Source: Benincasa hispida (taxonomy: Eukaryota > Streptophyta > Magnoliopsida > Cucurbitales > Cucurbitaceae). Taken from it: a stretch of 64,000 nt of DNA. The stretch covers positions 92,816,770 through 92,880,769 of the forward strand of contig NC_052349.1 in the NCBI RefSeq assembly GCF_009727055.1, given 5' to 3'. Positions 9,947 through 21,574 of this stretch are shown piece by piece (the stretch's first letter is position 1; each line of letters begins with the position of its first letter). A program made the position numbers and the translations under genes. Below the pieces are notes generated by a model. That model saw only the letters and a list, made by a program, of their open reading frames with translations, was not told the origin of the DNA and did not search any database.

Positions 9947-12900
9947 AATTGCACTAGTTTCATGGATTAAGCATGTTAATTCATAAAAAAAATTAGGTTT
10001 GAAGAACAACCTTTGTAGCTCAAAATTCTCCCTATTCACTTGATGATTTTGATCACGAACACATCGTGGACCACCGCAAGAATCTTTCTGGCTATTCTAT
10101 GGCTTTTGAACGGATTGTGGGATCCAAATTTATGATGAATTTTGATAAATTTTGGAGTTTGGGTGTTTGAGAGAGGACACCATCATAAATCTCTCTCAAA
10201 TTTCATCTTCTTTTCTTCTATTTATAGAAGAAACTAAGAATGATAGGATTAACAATATTATGTGTTAAAGTATGTGTTTAAGGAATGTTTAAGTTAAGAG
10301 GTTAGTTAAAACTCCAACCAAATCAACTAACCATAAAAGTAGATTTTTTAAATTCAATTTTTTAAATTAATTTTATTTAAAATAATTTAAATATTTAATT
10401 AAATAATATTTAATTTAAACATTTTAACCAAATAATAATTAATTCAACATGTTAATTAATTTTAAATATTTAATTAAACCTTTTAATTAAATAATAATTA
10501 ATTAAACCTTTTAATTAAATAATAATTAATTAAACATTTTAATCAATTAAAAATTAATTAAACATTTTAATTCATTTAATATCAAATATTAATATTTTCA
10601 CACTTAATCCCGACTTCTCTAAAAAAAAAATTAAATCGAATTTAAATATTTCGAATGCTCCTTTATTGTTTAATTCATAATTAAATGACTTTTGGTTTAA
10701 GTATATTATATATAACTCAACCTTAATTCCTTTAATTGAATTTGACTATTTCAAATTCGCTCATCACACTACTCTAAGGATTAACCCGATATGAGTTAGT
10801 AGGGAACTTAATGGACCTATAAATCGTGAGCTCCAACGGTCTGAGTTTAATTGGCTAAACTCTTTAACCTAGTTAATCAACAATCGTTAATTACCGGACA
10901 CTCCACTAAAGGCCAGTAGCTGCGCTCTCCTTACTATAGATATATTTCTGCCCACTTGATATAACCCTAATCAATAAGTCGATCCTTCACAGGTAGTTCG
11001 TAATCACAACTGGGTCAAAATTATCGTTTTACCCCTATAATTACTTTTTGTTCCTTAAGTTCCGCTAATCCTCTAATAAACAACTGGTTTGTGATCTAAC
11101 TACCAAAACTGAGTCCATCTAAGAGGGTGGGACCTCTTGCTCAAGACCCGGAGTCAACACTTAAGGGAACAACCTTTGGGAACAACCCTTCTACTATGAG
11201 TGAATTTCATCTCACACCTTATGTTCCCAACTATCTACCCAGTCTTACCACTAAAATGGGGGGTTTATTGATCGCCGAATTTAGACCACTCTCACCCATG
11301 CAGATCTAAAGATAATCCCGAATAGACAGGAGTTCATAGTTAATTCAGGATTTAGATTGAGTTTCCTAGGTCATCGTATTAAAATAGTCAGTCTTAACAG
11401 TAAACGTCGTTATAAAGTAAAAGAGACTATTTCGAGGTCCGGTCTTATGCAAACTCATTGCATAAGACATCCCCGCTTACACATCTCCATATGAACGATT
11501 TAAGATCACATCGTTTGTATTAAAATACAGAGTAGGTCATATCCAATAGTGTTTCCAAGATAAGATACCCAATCTTATCTCTATACTATAGACCATTTTT
11601 AGCTACTTACTTGAACTTGATATATTTTTATGTCTCTACACAAAGTTCAAGTATTCATGATATAGCCAAAGGTCTTTAGTTTATTGAATTTAAGATTAGA
11701 AATCACTTAAATCAATAACAATTTTATTAAATGTAGAAAATGTTTTATTGTTTACAAACCACGAGTTTTAAGACATAAAATCCAACATTATTATATCTAA
11801 TAGATATCAAATATTATGAAAAAATTTTAAATATCAAGTTTAAATTTTATGTATAATAGAACATTTAAGTCTCATTTAGTAACTATTTTGTTGTTTTTTT
11901 TTTTGAAAATTAAGCTTATTTCATCTCATTTTCTTATAAGGATGTGCATCTTTTTTAAATACAATAGTTGAATTATTAGTCAAATCCTAAAAACAAAAAC
12001 ATATTTTTTAAATTATTTTTTTCAGTTTTTAAAATTTTTTGTATTGGCTTTTGAAAACATTTATAAACAAAAAACTAAATGGTGTGTATAGACTTAATTT
12101 TCAAAAATTATAAACAAAAAACTAAATGATTTACCAAATCGGACCTTGATTTTCTAAAGTTTTGAACGTCTCTATTGCATACAGATTATGAATGTCTTAT
12201 TGAAAGTTTAATTATGAACTTATTATACACATTTTAAAGTTTAGGGATTATATCGATACAAATCTAAAATTTAAAGAACTTAAACATGTTATTGTTATTT
12301 AACCTTATTTGAATGGGTAATTGTTTTAAATAGAAAAACTATTGAAGATATTTATAAATATAACAAAATATCATAATCTAAGTGACATTTTGTTATATTT
12401 ATAAATAAGTTGACTCATTTACTACATTTGAAAACAATCTCATTTGAATTGTGCCCCCAATATATATATATAGATTCGCCAATGTGTGGAAGGGCAAATA
12501 ATGGAGAACAATCAAAACATATTCATTGGTTCATATAAGTGTGTGATAACATGATGCAGCATAAAAGATATTTAGATCAAGTCCATGGCCAAGTAAGGAA
12601 AATCCATCCTAAAGAGAGAATTTTGTCAAGAACACAAGTTCTATGTTAAAATGGATGATCAAAAAAGCTTCTTCTTACAACTCTAATTTGGCTATTTATG
12701 GCCTTATAAAAAAATAGATTAATTAACAAATTAATTCTAAAATACTAATTAATCTAAATTCACAACTAAACAAATATTAAACTTAAATGTAATTCTCCTC
12801 ATCATAATATATTGGAAACGTATTATTGTAGCGTCTGCATGCTTTGGGTTCGACGATGAAGGGACAATGATAGCAGCAGCAAGCGATGGAATATATAATA

Positions 12901-13115
12901 ATGGAGAGGTTTGTGGAAGAATGTATAGTGTGACATGCACTGGACCAACAAACTTGGGAGTTCCACAGCCATGCACAGGCAATTCTGTCACTGTCAAAGT
13001 GGTTGATCGCTGCCCATCTCCTGGTTGCCAGGCCACCATTGATCTCTCTCAGGAAGCTTTCGCCATTATTGCCGACCCTGATGCTGGAAAGATCAACATT
13101 GAATTTACTCAGTAA
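9224..13115 (+). CDS. EG45-like domain protein (plant natriuretic peptide-like), two exons
   Basis: The CDS is join(9224..9323, 12832..13115), 384 nt, 127 residues. The donor is C|GTGAGT and the acceptor is TTGTAG|CG, phase 1, restoring 'YVPSACF' across the join. Residues 1-20 are a signal peptide (hydrophobic core, VHA cleavage site). The rest is one double-psi beta-barrel of the barwin/expansin type with six cysteines: 'SACFGF', 'CGRMY', 'VTC', 'PQPC', 'DRCPSPGC'. It ends in the family motif 'TIDLSQEAF...PDAGKINIEF'. There is no C-terminal cellulose-binding domain, so it is not an expansin. About 130 residues is normal for EG45/PNP-A/CjBAp12 proteins, which are apoplastic and linked to water and ion balance. 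No stops or frameshifts are present. The ATG pair at 9224/9227 makes the exact start ambiguous by one codon. Confidence 0.93.
9903..9942 (+). repeat. A40 homopolymer inside the intronic LTR
   Basis: Forty A residues (T-run in LTR sense), about 40 bp from the LTR 3' terminus. The length may be unreliable in the assembly. Confidence 0.85.
10370..10570. repeat. AT-rich tandem repeat in the intronic LTR
   Basis: Degenerate copies of a ~28-bp unit containing 'ttttaattaaataataatt' follow one another, preceded by looser 'aatatttaatt' repeats. The sequence is almost pure A/T. Confidence 0.75.
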
Positions 13116-14908
13116 CCCCTCTCATCCCAATCTCTAAACTCTAATTCGATGTTTTGGGTTGTCTCATAATTTTTCTATTTATTGTTTCTTGTTTTTTTTT
13201 TCCAAAAAACAAATTTAAATGATTTGTTTGTTTGGTAACCCCAATTTTCTATTTCTTGTTATTTTTCCTTTTTATTGAAAAAAAAAACCGAAAACGTACG
13301 TATTAGAATTTGAATGTTTTCAATTAAAATTGTAAACTCAACAGACAACAATTTAATATTTATATGTTGAACATCATCTTAGGGTTTTTTTTTTCTTTTT
13401 TATAATATCCTAAGTTTATTGGGATGTATCTACTCTCCATAATCATCCTAATTAGTAGAAAATATTACTATTAATACACCTTCAAGTTAGAGATTTGATT
13501 TCTCTTCCATATTAAAATTAACAAATAGAAAAAGTTTGTAGTATATGGTCAATTGGCCCTAAAATTAGACAGTTTATTTTATAGAAAAGATGCATTTTTA
13601 GTCTTTAGGTTTTGGGTTTAGTTTTCATTTGATCCCTAAGTTAAAAAAATGTACACATTTAAACCCAGTTTGGTAACTATTTGATTTTTTTGTTTTTGTT
13701 TTTTTTTTCGAAAATTTAGCTTATAGATACTATTTTTACTTCTAAATTTTTTTTTTTGTTATCTATTTTTTACCAATAGTTTAAAAACCAAGCCAAATTT
13801 CGGAAACTAAAAAAAATAGCTTTTGAAAATTTGTTTTTGTTTTTGGAATTTGGTTAAGAATTCAACCATTATACTTAAGAAATATTAAAATCATTGTAAG
13901 AAATGAGAGAAAATAGACATAATTTACAAAAACCAAAAACAAAAAATAAAATAGTTTTCAAACGGGGTCTTAGTCTTTAAGTACTTTTGAGTTTGGTTTC
14001 AATTTAATCTCTAAATTTTAAGATTTACACTTTTAACATTGATTTTTTCACTAAATATGAACTTTTCTTCTTTAATGTTAATGTCTATTAATTAATTTAT
14101 ACTAGTTAAAAAAATTATAATTAATTAAATTTCACCATTTTTCATCACTATTAAAATTAATTTAAAATTTTTACTTCATCATTACTTTAAATTAATTAAT
14201 AAACATTGACACTAAAGTGAGTACTTAATGAAAATCTTGAAACATATAAATCAAATTGAAATAAAACTCAAATCATAAGAGTAAAATGTTATAACATTTT
14301 GAAACTATTATAGTATGTGAGTAATGATAGTCTGTATTCGGGGTGTAGACTATTTCAGTCTGGAGGGATTTGAAATAATAATACTATAGTTAATTAATTG
14401 TATATTATAATAGTTGAAAATACGTATTATTATAATTAGAACCCTAAACATAGAGTGAGCTATAATAGTTCACTCCACCCACTTGAAGTTGGGGGTCTTA
14501 ACACCTTCATTGACTTAATTAAAACCAAACTCAAAATTGAAAGACTAAACTGTGTGTAACATTTGAAAGTAGAGATCAAATAGAAATCAAAACGTAAAGA
14601 CCAAAAGGGTATTTCCCCTTATCTTGTCTATGAATAGCCCTCTTATTTGAAGGGTTAACTAATTAAGGTTCAATTTAATTAATATTATAACTCATTTTCC
14701 TTTTAAATATGTCAACATAAATATAACTTAACGTTTGAGACAACTTTTTTGTTTTTTTTTTTGAGGTGTCAAATCTCGGCTTCACATTTGTCGAAGTAGA
14801 AAGAGAAACAAAAATCATTCGAAACAAATGTTGAAACTTTGTAAATACAATTTGTTGTTGTGTAGATATGTTTTTAATTAATATCTTCTTTCCTTGACTA
14901 TTTTGCAG

Positions 14909-15025
14909 GGTCTGAAGAATGTCTCCATATGCCATCTAAATTTCAAATAATAAGCAAGGAAAGAAATTGAACATCATCAATTTGATCTTGTACTTGCCAA
15001 TAAATTTAAGAAAAATATGTTTCCT
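14909..15025 (+). other. Possible 3'UTR exon with AATAAA signal
   Basis: A good acceptor (pyrimidine-rich, then TTTTGCAG at 14901-14908) is followed by ~90 bp of less AT-biased sequence and AATAAA at 14999-15004. It could be a 3'UTR exon of the EG45-like gene spliced from a donor after the stop at 13115, or chance. No donor was identified with confidence. Confidence 0.25.
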
Positions 15026-15086
15026 GTGTTGCTTAAAAAGATGAAATAAACAGGATCCCTTACAGCAGCCAATATATACACATTTT

Positions 15087-15107
15087 AATATATATATATA
15101 TATATAT
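15087..15107. repeat. (TA)n microsatellite
   Basis: About ten TA dinucleotides in a row. Confidence 0.9.
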
Positions 15108-16710
15108 TTGAAATCTTAAGTTGTTTTTTTGGTATATACTACGTAATGGTATGAATTATTCAATATAGAAAAATTACTACACTATGTAACGGTGTATTGC
15201 TTAAACACACATGCTCCGATATCCAAATCTGAAATTGAGAAAAATCGTGTAGTAATTTAATTAAATTTTTATATGAGAAAGAGAAAGTTAATTAGGTCGA
15301 AATTATAACGGTGTATTTATATGAATATTGATCTATAGTTACCGTATTCTTAGAGCTAACTAAAAAAGTAATACATTTTAAAGATTCATTTTGAAAAATA
15401 ACAAATATAGATTTTAAAATTAGGAAAATAGGAAAATGACTTTCACAATTATAATTTATTATTATCAAAAGACGAAAATAACCCATGGACACCAAAAACT
15501 AATTAATCCGAAAATGCACAAAGACGAAAATACCCCATGGGACAGCATGGTGTTGCCCATTTGGGGTATGCTCAATATGAGCTTTGGGCTTTAAGCTCAT
15601 GACTACTCTCCCCCATGGTCCAATCAAGCCATAATTTTCAATTGTTATGAATCAAACTGGTGGAGCTTAATTTAGGAGTACAATCTCTATGTTATAGTTG
15701 TCCTTATGTGTTTTTTCCATGTTTGATCCTAGAAGGATGATTTCTGAAGTACTTTCAAGCAAAGTTATGTATAAATCACATTACTCTGTCCTCGATCTCA
15801 TTAGTCTAACTTTAAGCATGTCAAATTTTTAGCCATAATAAGGTCTACCTTCGATTTTCAGGCCAAGGTGATTAATCAAGCTTATTTGACTTTAACTAGC
15901 TTGTGAATGCATGTTCTCCACTTTCAAGAGTAGTCAAACACGCAAGTCATATTGTGCTCGACCTCTCAGTAAGTTAGTTTTAACATGTTTAGGGATATTT
16001 AGCGTTTGGACGATTGGAATAAAATTAGGTTCGTTGGATTCGACGATCTTGTTTCGTTATAGTCTTCATCGGATATGATATATTGCCTCTTTCCAGTCGC
16101 CAAACCTATTTAATAGCATTATTAAATAATATAAAATGATAAGTTGAAACTATGGTATAGTATATTAAAAAGGTTTATTAGTTCTACATGATATGAGAGT
16201 GGAAATCTTAACCATAATATATTAGTCGAGAATGTATGTTTTAATCAATTAAACTGTGCCCAATTGATAAGAAAAATATTAAATAGAAATATAATAGATG
16301 AAATTCAATATTGTGGAGAAAGTTGAAAAGATTAAAGAGTAACATTGACACAAATTGACATGGACACAAAAAGGTTATCCAAAATTTAGTGGAAATACGA
16401 AAGATTAAAGGATAATATTTGGCACATATTTAAACAATAAATTGACACACAGGTTTTTGTTTTTATTTAGGGTAAATGACTTAGCTTTAGACATAAAATT
16501 TTAAGTTTGGGTGTTCGAACGATATTAATCTTAAAAAAATATTAAATAGGACGTTGAATTTTCAATTTTGCATCTAATATGTTTAACTATACTATATATA
16601 GGGCATGAGAATTTTATATCACCTAAGTTTATCTTATTTTCTAAACAATTTATTGTGATCTTGGGTTGAAAACTAACTTAAAAATTAGACTGTCTGTGAT
16701 AAATATCACA

Positions 16711-16760
16711 TGTGTTATTTTCATTATTTTGTCGGTGTGTTATTTTCATTATTTTGTCGG
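16711..16760 (+). repeat. 25-bp perfect tandem duplication
   Basis: Two identical adjacent 25-bp units (16711-16735 and 16736-16760), each starting TGTGTTATTTTCATT and ending TTTGTCGG. Confidence 0.9.
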
Positions 16761-17051
16761 TGATCTCTACCACAAAATACAAATTCATTGTAGCTCACGA
16801 GACCAAGTAACTTATCTTAGCTAAATTTTACTTGTATTTTTGAAATAAAATGCTAAAAAATTCCATTTAAAAGTGTGTTTTGAAAAATTAGGAGCGTTTT
16901 TTTACAGAAAATAGGAAGTTTATGTTTTTTTTTAATTATTATTATTATATTTTAAATTTAGCTTTTGTAATAAACTACAGAGTATTTCTATATTTTATTT
17001 TTAGCAACGAAAAAAAAATGAAGAAGAAACCAATTTCCCACAATATCTCAA

Positions 17052-17066
17052 GGGCCCTATAAATAC
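17052..17066 (+). promoter_or_regulatory. Core promoter: GGGCCC plus TATA box
   Basis: GGGCCC runs directly into CTATAAATAC (17057-17066), followed by a long pyrimidine-rich stretch (17070-17120) and AGCCCTAACC, a telo-box-like element. This set is common upstream of plant translation and ribosomal-protein genes. Confidence 0.45.
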
Positions 17067-19035
17067 ATCCTCTTTCCCTTCCCGCCGATTCATTTTTTCC
17101 TTTCCCGTCTCTCCCAGCCCTAACCGTCACTAGCGGAGTTTTGAGAGGCTACGTTTCCAGGTATTTTCGAAGCTTTCTTCCGTTAATTTCGTGTTATTTT
17201 TCTGAGCTCATATCAATTTTAGCAGCCGTGTTGTTGTTATAATCATGGGCAGTTAGTCTCTCGTCTGCTTTTTCATTTGAACTTACTAATCTTGTCGAGT
17301 TTTTATCTTCAATTTTCGTTTTCCTTTTATTAATTTTCTACTGAAGATGACTTTTCTTGAATTGTTTTTCTTATTACTGATATGAAATAGCTGTTGAAAT
17401 CTTTGGTATTTGCCTGCTGCAGCGATTGGTTGTTGAGGGTTGATTAAATTATGTCGAACAAATATGTTCCATCTTGATCGCTTTCATTTGCAGTGCCTCT
17501 CATGCTCTATACAATTTACTTGTTCTGGTTTAGGATTTCACACGATTTAACTTTTGCTTTTATCATGTTGAGATTGCTTCTCACAGTCGCTACCCCCTTC
17601 CCCCTTCCTCTCCTTTTCCTTGAAAACATTTTATTCCACTCAGCAGAGCTGCAGTTGCAATGTCTTTCTTTGAATCCTATCCTGTACTTCTTGACATTGG
17701 TGCTCTGAAAGTTGACTGGCCAATAGTTATCGTATTAATTGTTCTGTTTAGATTTATTCAACCTTTTTATTTTGTTGTGTGATTGTCAGTTCATCAGTAG
17801 GGCAGAGATAGAATATTATTCCCATGACATTTAGAATGCTTGGGAGATGTGAAGAAGTTTACCATCTTTTTCTTCCCCCTTTGCTCGTTTAGTTTCTTAG
17901 ATTTCAATCTTGCTAATGATGGTTGAGTTGCTTTGAACGATGCCAAGCCATTGGCTTGCAAGGTTTATATTGGATGCTTGCTTCACTTAGAATAGGAAAT
18001 AATTGACGGGGGATGGTAGGTACTTAAGTTGGATAGACCCATCAATTTTTCTGCGATGAAAGATCTTGTTCTCGAAGACTGCTGTGAAATGGGATCAATA
18101 TGTAAGACTTGACTTAGAAAGGCCAATGTTATTAATTATGGAAGAAGTATACCTTATGGCACCTTTAAGGATAAAATTTTGATTTGTTAAGATCAGTAGA
18201 AGTTGAATTGTTCTTGCATTAGAAGATTCAATTTTGTTGGGCTTAGGTTTGAGAATCATAAGTGAACAGACGCATATATGATATATGCTTGAAGATTATT
18301 GGGAACTTTGAAATACATGTTTACATATATTGCTTATATACATACATATGCATGGTTCTATTTCCAAAATTGTTTTGGATGGGTTTTCATTATATCTATA
18401 CCAAATAGTGGAGACTGGAAAGTGGGATCATATGTCATACTTATTTTGGCTCAATGGAAAGTTAGGGAATTCTTGCACTTAGTATCGAAAGGAGACTTGT
18501 AAGAAATACACGTTTATGTAGGTTAACAATGGAGTTATGAGGTTCTTCCATAAATTAGTGAATGTAGTAAAACGTAGGAAAACAAATATTAAAATCATAA
18601 GATGTATGACAAGTTTTGAAATGGTTCAGTTCCAAGGTGTTGCACTTGCAAAATGCTTCCTCATATTTTTATAATGTGTTTTCTATGAGATATGATTGTG
18701 TCGCCGTTTTACTAACACGTGTTGAGATGTTACCGAATCTTTTATACTTTGTCAATGATTTATAGAATGATTTTAATATTTTTCTTTGATGTTTTAGAAG
18801 GAGAAAGCTTATGTTCATAATAATTACCACTCATTGGGATTTAGCTCATGCTTTCATTGTTTTATGTTTTTCCCTCAGGTAGCGATCAAGTTCTCGGTGC
18901 CCGTTGAGCAGTCAAACGCCACTACTGTTGTTAGACATTTGTTGTATTGTTTGTGCATATATCTGAGAGTATTCAAGGATAGTTAAAACTTGTGAGTTTC
19001 ATGTCATGGGAGGTTTATTAAAAATAATCTTTATT
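17067..19035 (+). other. Orphan transcript-like region: first exon, long intron, 3' exon
   Basis: After the TATA box comes a C/T-rich leader that could be an exon ending GTTTCCAG|GTATTT at about 17160. Then come ~1.7 kb of T-rich intron-like DNA, a possible acceptor CCCTCAG at about 18878, and ~100 bp open in one frame ('VAIKFSVPVEQSN', stop at about 18986). No ATG in the leader connects to that frame and I do not recognise the product. It may be the 5' part of a gene whose coding exons are lost, a non-coding RNA, or a retained promoter fragment. Confidence 0.25.
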
Positions 19036-19265
19036 ATTGATCTGGAAATCTTTTTAAACAGTGCAGTGATTTAAACTGAGTTGAGTTCTTAAACTATGTT
19101 AATGGATGTAAACTATTTTTGAAAATTGGTTTGGAAGTTTGGATTTGATCTTGGGTTGGGTATAGAATATGTTAAGAGTTGGGATGTTCGATGTCACAGA
19201 GAGAAGTGATATTTAACATCTTCACGCGTTGTTCTAGGTTAGAGGAGAAATCTGGAACGGGGTGT
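19036..19265. other. Unassigned spacer before copia A
   Basis: Nothing recognisable; T-rich single-copy-looking sequence. Copia gag similarity begins abruptly near 19266. Confidence 0.4.
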
Positions 19266-19860
19266 GACATGTCTAGACAACCGTCCATTTAGCTTAGGCA
19301 CAACGCTATCAAATACATCCATCATGCTCGTATGCAAGAGGGGCTTCCGTTCGTGAACATGTTCCGAATATGATGGCTCACTTTTAAAGTGACGGAAATG
19401 AATGGGTCTATCATTGATGAAGCCAGTCAAGTTAGGTTCATCCTGAAAACTTTACCTGAAAGTTTCCTCCAGTTCCGTATCAATGCTGTTATGAACAGGA
19501 TTGATTACAACCTAATCAGATTGCTCAATGATTTGCATAGTTATCAATCATTGATGAAAGTTGAGGAACAAAAAAACATGGGTGAGGCAAATGTTGCTTC
19601 ATCCTCTAAGAAGTACTATAGAGGTTCGACCTCTAGAACTAAGTCTGCATCTTCTTCTTTCGACACCAAAAAGTGGAAGAAGAAAAAGAGAGACCAGGGG
19701 AACGCCAAGGTTGCAAAGGGAACTTGCTTCCATTGCAATCAAGAGAGACATTGGGAGGAATTGTCCCAAATATTTGACAAAAAAGAAGGCTAACAAGGTA
19801 AATATGATTTTACTCATGTTGAAAATCTGGTTGGTGAAGGAGATTCAATATGGATAATAG
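19266..19860 (+). pseudogene. Copia A gag fragment with zinc knuckle
   Basis: The longest open stretch is 19389-19793. It reads 'EMNGSIIDEASQVRFIL', then 'LLNDLHSYQSLMK', a Lys/Ser-rich linker, and the nucleocapsid knuckle 'CFHCNQERHWEEL'. The fourth ligand (Cys) is displaced by a frameshift; the alternative frame has the matching '...NCPKYLTKKKANK'. Upstream pieces ('LRHNAIKYIHHARMQEG') are in frame but preceded by stops. Gag coats the element RNA in virus-like particles; this copy cannot. Confidence 0.8.
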
Positions 19861-20420
19861 ATTCAAACATTATTAATCATGTTTGTTCTTCATTTTGGGG
19901 AATTAATTTCTAGTGGCAGTTGGAGACGGGTGAGATGACCATGTGTGTTGGAACTTAATACGTCGTCTCGATTAAGGCAGTGGGAGAACTACTTTTTTTA
20001 CATAAATTATTTCTTTTGTTAGAAAATATGTAAAATGCTTATTAGAACAAAACCACTCTTTAAATTTGAATGTAAATAAAGTGTCTATTTAAAATAATGG
20101 TATACAAATTTGTTATGCATATCTCGAATATAACTTTTATGTGCTAAGGTCGTTAGCAACATCTCTTAAATACTGAATTGTAATTTCTCTTAAGGAGAAT
20201 GTTTAATTTTGATACATAAGATTACGTCACATAAATCTCAATAGGATTTAGATGTTGGTTAAGAATGGATTAATAATACTTAGAAGAAAGCTTTTTACTA
20301 CTATGTGAGTCATGCCTTAAAATGACTAAAAAAAATTATTGTAAAAGGTCACAGGACCAATAAAAAAACCTTTGGAATTGGTTTCAAGTATTTTTGTCGA
20401 TAAATGTTACGTTTTTAGAA
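19861..20420 (+). pseudogene. Copia A protease and deleted integrase remnant
   Basis: The protease active-site region reads 'WIIDS' followed by 'NIINHVCSSF' where the family has DSGATNHVCSS, so the catalytic Gly-Ala-Thr is lost. After pre-integrase scraps there is a jump at about 20375 from the 'TGKGY'-type block to the 'STNATFLEEDHI..H' block. The whole DDE core is therefore deleted. Confidence 0.65.
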
Positions 20421-20529
20421 GAAGACCGCATTATGGAGCACAAACAATGCAACAAAATATTGAATGAACTTTCCAATGAAATTACTAAACTTTTAATAAG
20501 AGTTGTTGAAGAGTAAGTACGTCAACAAG

Positions 20530-21574
20530 ATTGTTGATGTTGGTTCATCTAGTAGATCACATTTACCTCAACGATGTTGGTTCATCTAGTAGGTCACATT
20601 CACCTCAATTGTTGAGGGAGCCTCGACATAGTGGGACGGTTTTGAACTTGCCTATTTGTTATATGGGTTTAACAAAAACCCTAACCGTCATATTTGACGA
20701 CGATGTTTATGGTCCATTGTTTTATGAGAAAGTAATGGAGGATTTAGATGAATGGATCAAAGTTATGGATCTCGAAATAGAGTCTATTTACTTCAATTTA
20801 GTGTGAGATCTTGTAGATCAACATGATGGGGTGAAACCAATAGGTTGTAAATGGAAAGAGTTATACCTAGATTGAGGGAGTTGATTATGAAGAGACTTTC
20901 TCGTTTGTTGTCATGTTCAAGTCTACCCGGATACTCCTGTTTATTGTCACATAATATGACTATGAGATTTGGAAAATGGATGTCATGACTGACTTTTTGA
21001 ATGACAACCTTGAAAATGCCATCTATATGCAGCACCAGAAGGATTCGTGACCCAAGGTCAAGACCAAAAAGTTTACAAGTTTTAATCGGTTCATTTATGG
21101 ATTGAAACAAGCTTCTCGATCTTGGAATATAAGGTTTGATATTATAATCAAATCTTATGGCTTTGGTCAAAATGTTGATGAGTCAGTAGCTTTCTTACTA
21201 TTATACGTATACAATATCCTACTCATTGGGAATGATGTAGGTTTACTGACTGACAAAAAACACCAGCGGCACAATTCCAAATGAAAGATTTGAAAGATAT
21301 GCAGTTTATTCTGGGCATCAGATCTTTAGGGATTGAAAGAACAAATCACTGACGTTGTCTCAAGCATCATATATTGACAAGATGCTTATCAAGTATTCGA
21401 TGCAAAACTCCAAGAAAGGTTTGCTCCCTTTTAGGCATGAAGTTACTTTTTCTAAAGAACATTGTTCTAAGACACTTAAAGAAGTTGAGGAGATGAGACG
21501 GATCCCTTATGCATCAGCTGTTGTAGCCTAATGTATGTAATGTTATGTACTAAACCTAACATCTGCTATGCAGT
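20530..21574 (+). pseudogene. Copia A reverse transcriptase, both catalytic Asp lost
   Basis: The reading gives 'YMGLTKTLTV', 'EWIKVMDLEIESIYFN', 'KPIGCKW', 'LENGCHD', 'APEGFVTQGQDQKVYK', 'IKSYGFGQNVDE' and 'MKDLKDMQFILGI'. Frames shift several times. The RVT_2 active site, YVDD in the family, reads YVYN ('LLLYVYNILLIGND', about 21200), so both metal-binding aspartates are gone. It ends mid RNase H at the LTR. Confidence 0.8.

Larger units (their letters stand above)
9866..11787 (-). mobile_element. Solo LTR in the intron, TSD TTATT
   Basis: On the minus strand it starts TGTTGGATTTTATGTC at 11787 and ends ACCCTTTCA at 9866. The perfect duplication TTATT lies at 9861-9865 and 11788-11792. At 1922 bp it shares the block around 'aatatatctatagtaag' and 'agtttagccaat' with the relic at 1-1203 and, more weakly, with the copia A-D LTRs. 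There is no internal domain or PBS. It lies antisense to the host gene, so its own promoter would fire toward exon 1. Confidence 0.9.
9324..12831 (+). other. Intron of the EG45-like gene
   Basis: It is 3508 bp with GTGAGT donor and TTGTAG acceptor. About 1.9 kb of it is a later solo LTR on the opposite strand (9866-11787), so the original intron was about 1.58 kb. The remaining sequence is AT-rich with no recognisable gene. Confidence 0.9.
13116..17050. other. Intergenic AT-rich region
   Basis: No ORF, RNA gene or recognisable transposon was found. It contains T-runs, a (TA)n tract, a 25-bp tandem duplication and a possible 3'UTR exon of the EG45-like gene, listed separately. There is no clear polyadenylation signal within the first 100 bp after the stop codon. 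Confidence 0.5.
19266..21574 (+). mobile_element. Copia element A, truncated at both ends
   Basis: A Ty1/copia relic in the order gag, protease, remnant of integrase, RT. It lacks a 5' LTR and leader, has lost the integrase core, and is cut in the RNase H region by the 5' LTR of element B ('ICYAV' then LTR). Same family as B, C and D. Stops are frequent. Confidence 0.8.

Noticed and set aside
14300..14480. A MITE around the repeated 'tataatagt' words
   Set aside because: The inverted words are short and AT-rich, and no terminal repeat with target duplication could be fixed.
19036..19265. A hidden LTR before copia A
   Set aside because: No TGTTGG start, GTTCCTTCA end or PBS is present, and gag similarity starts abruptly.
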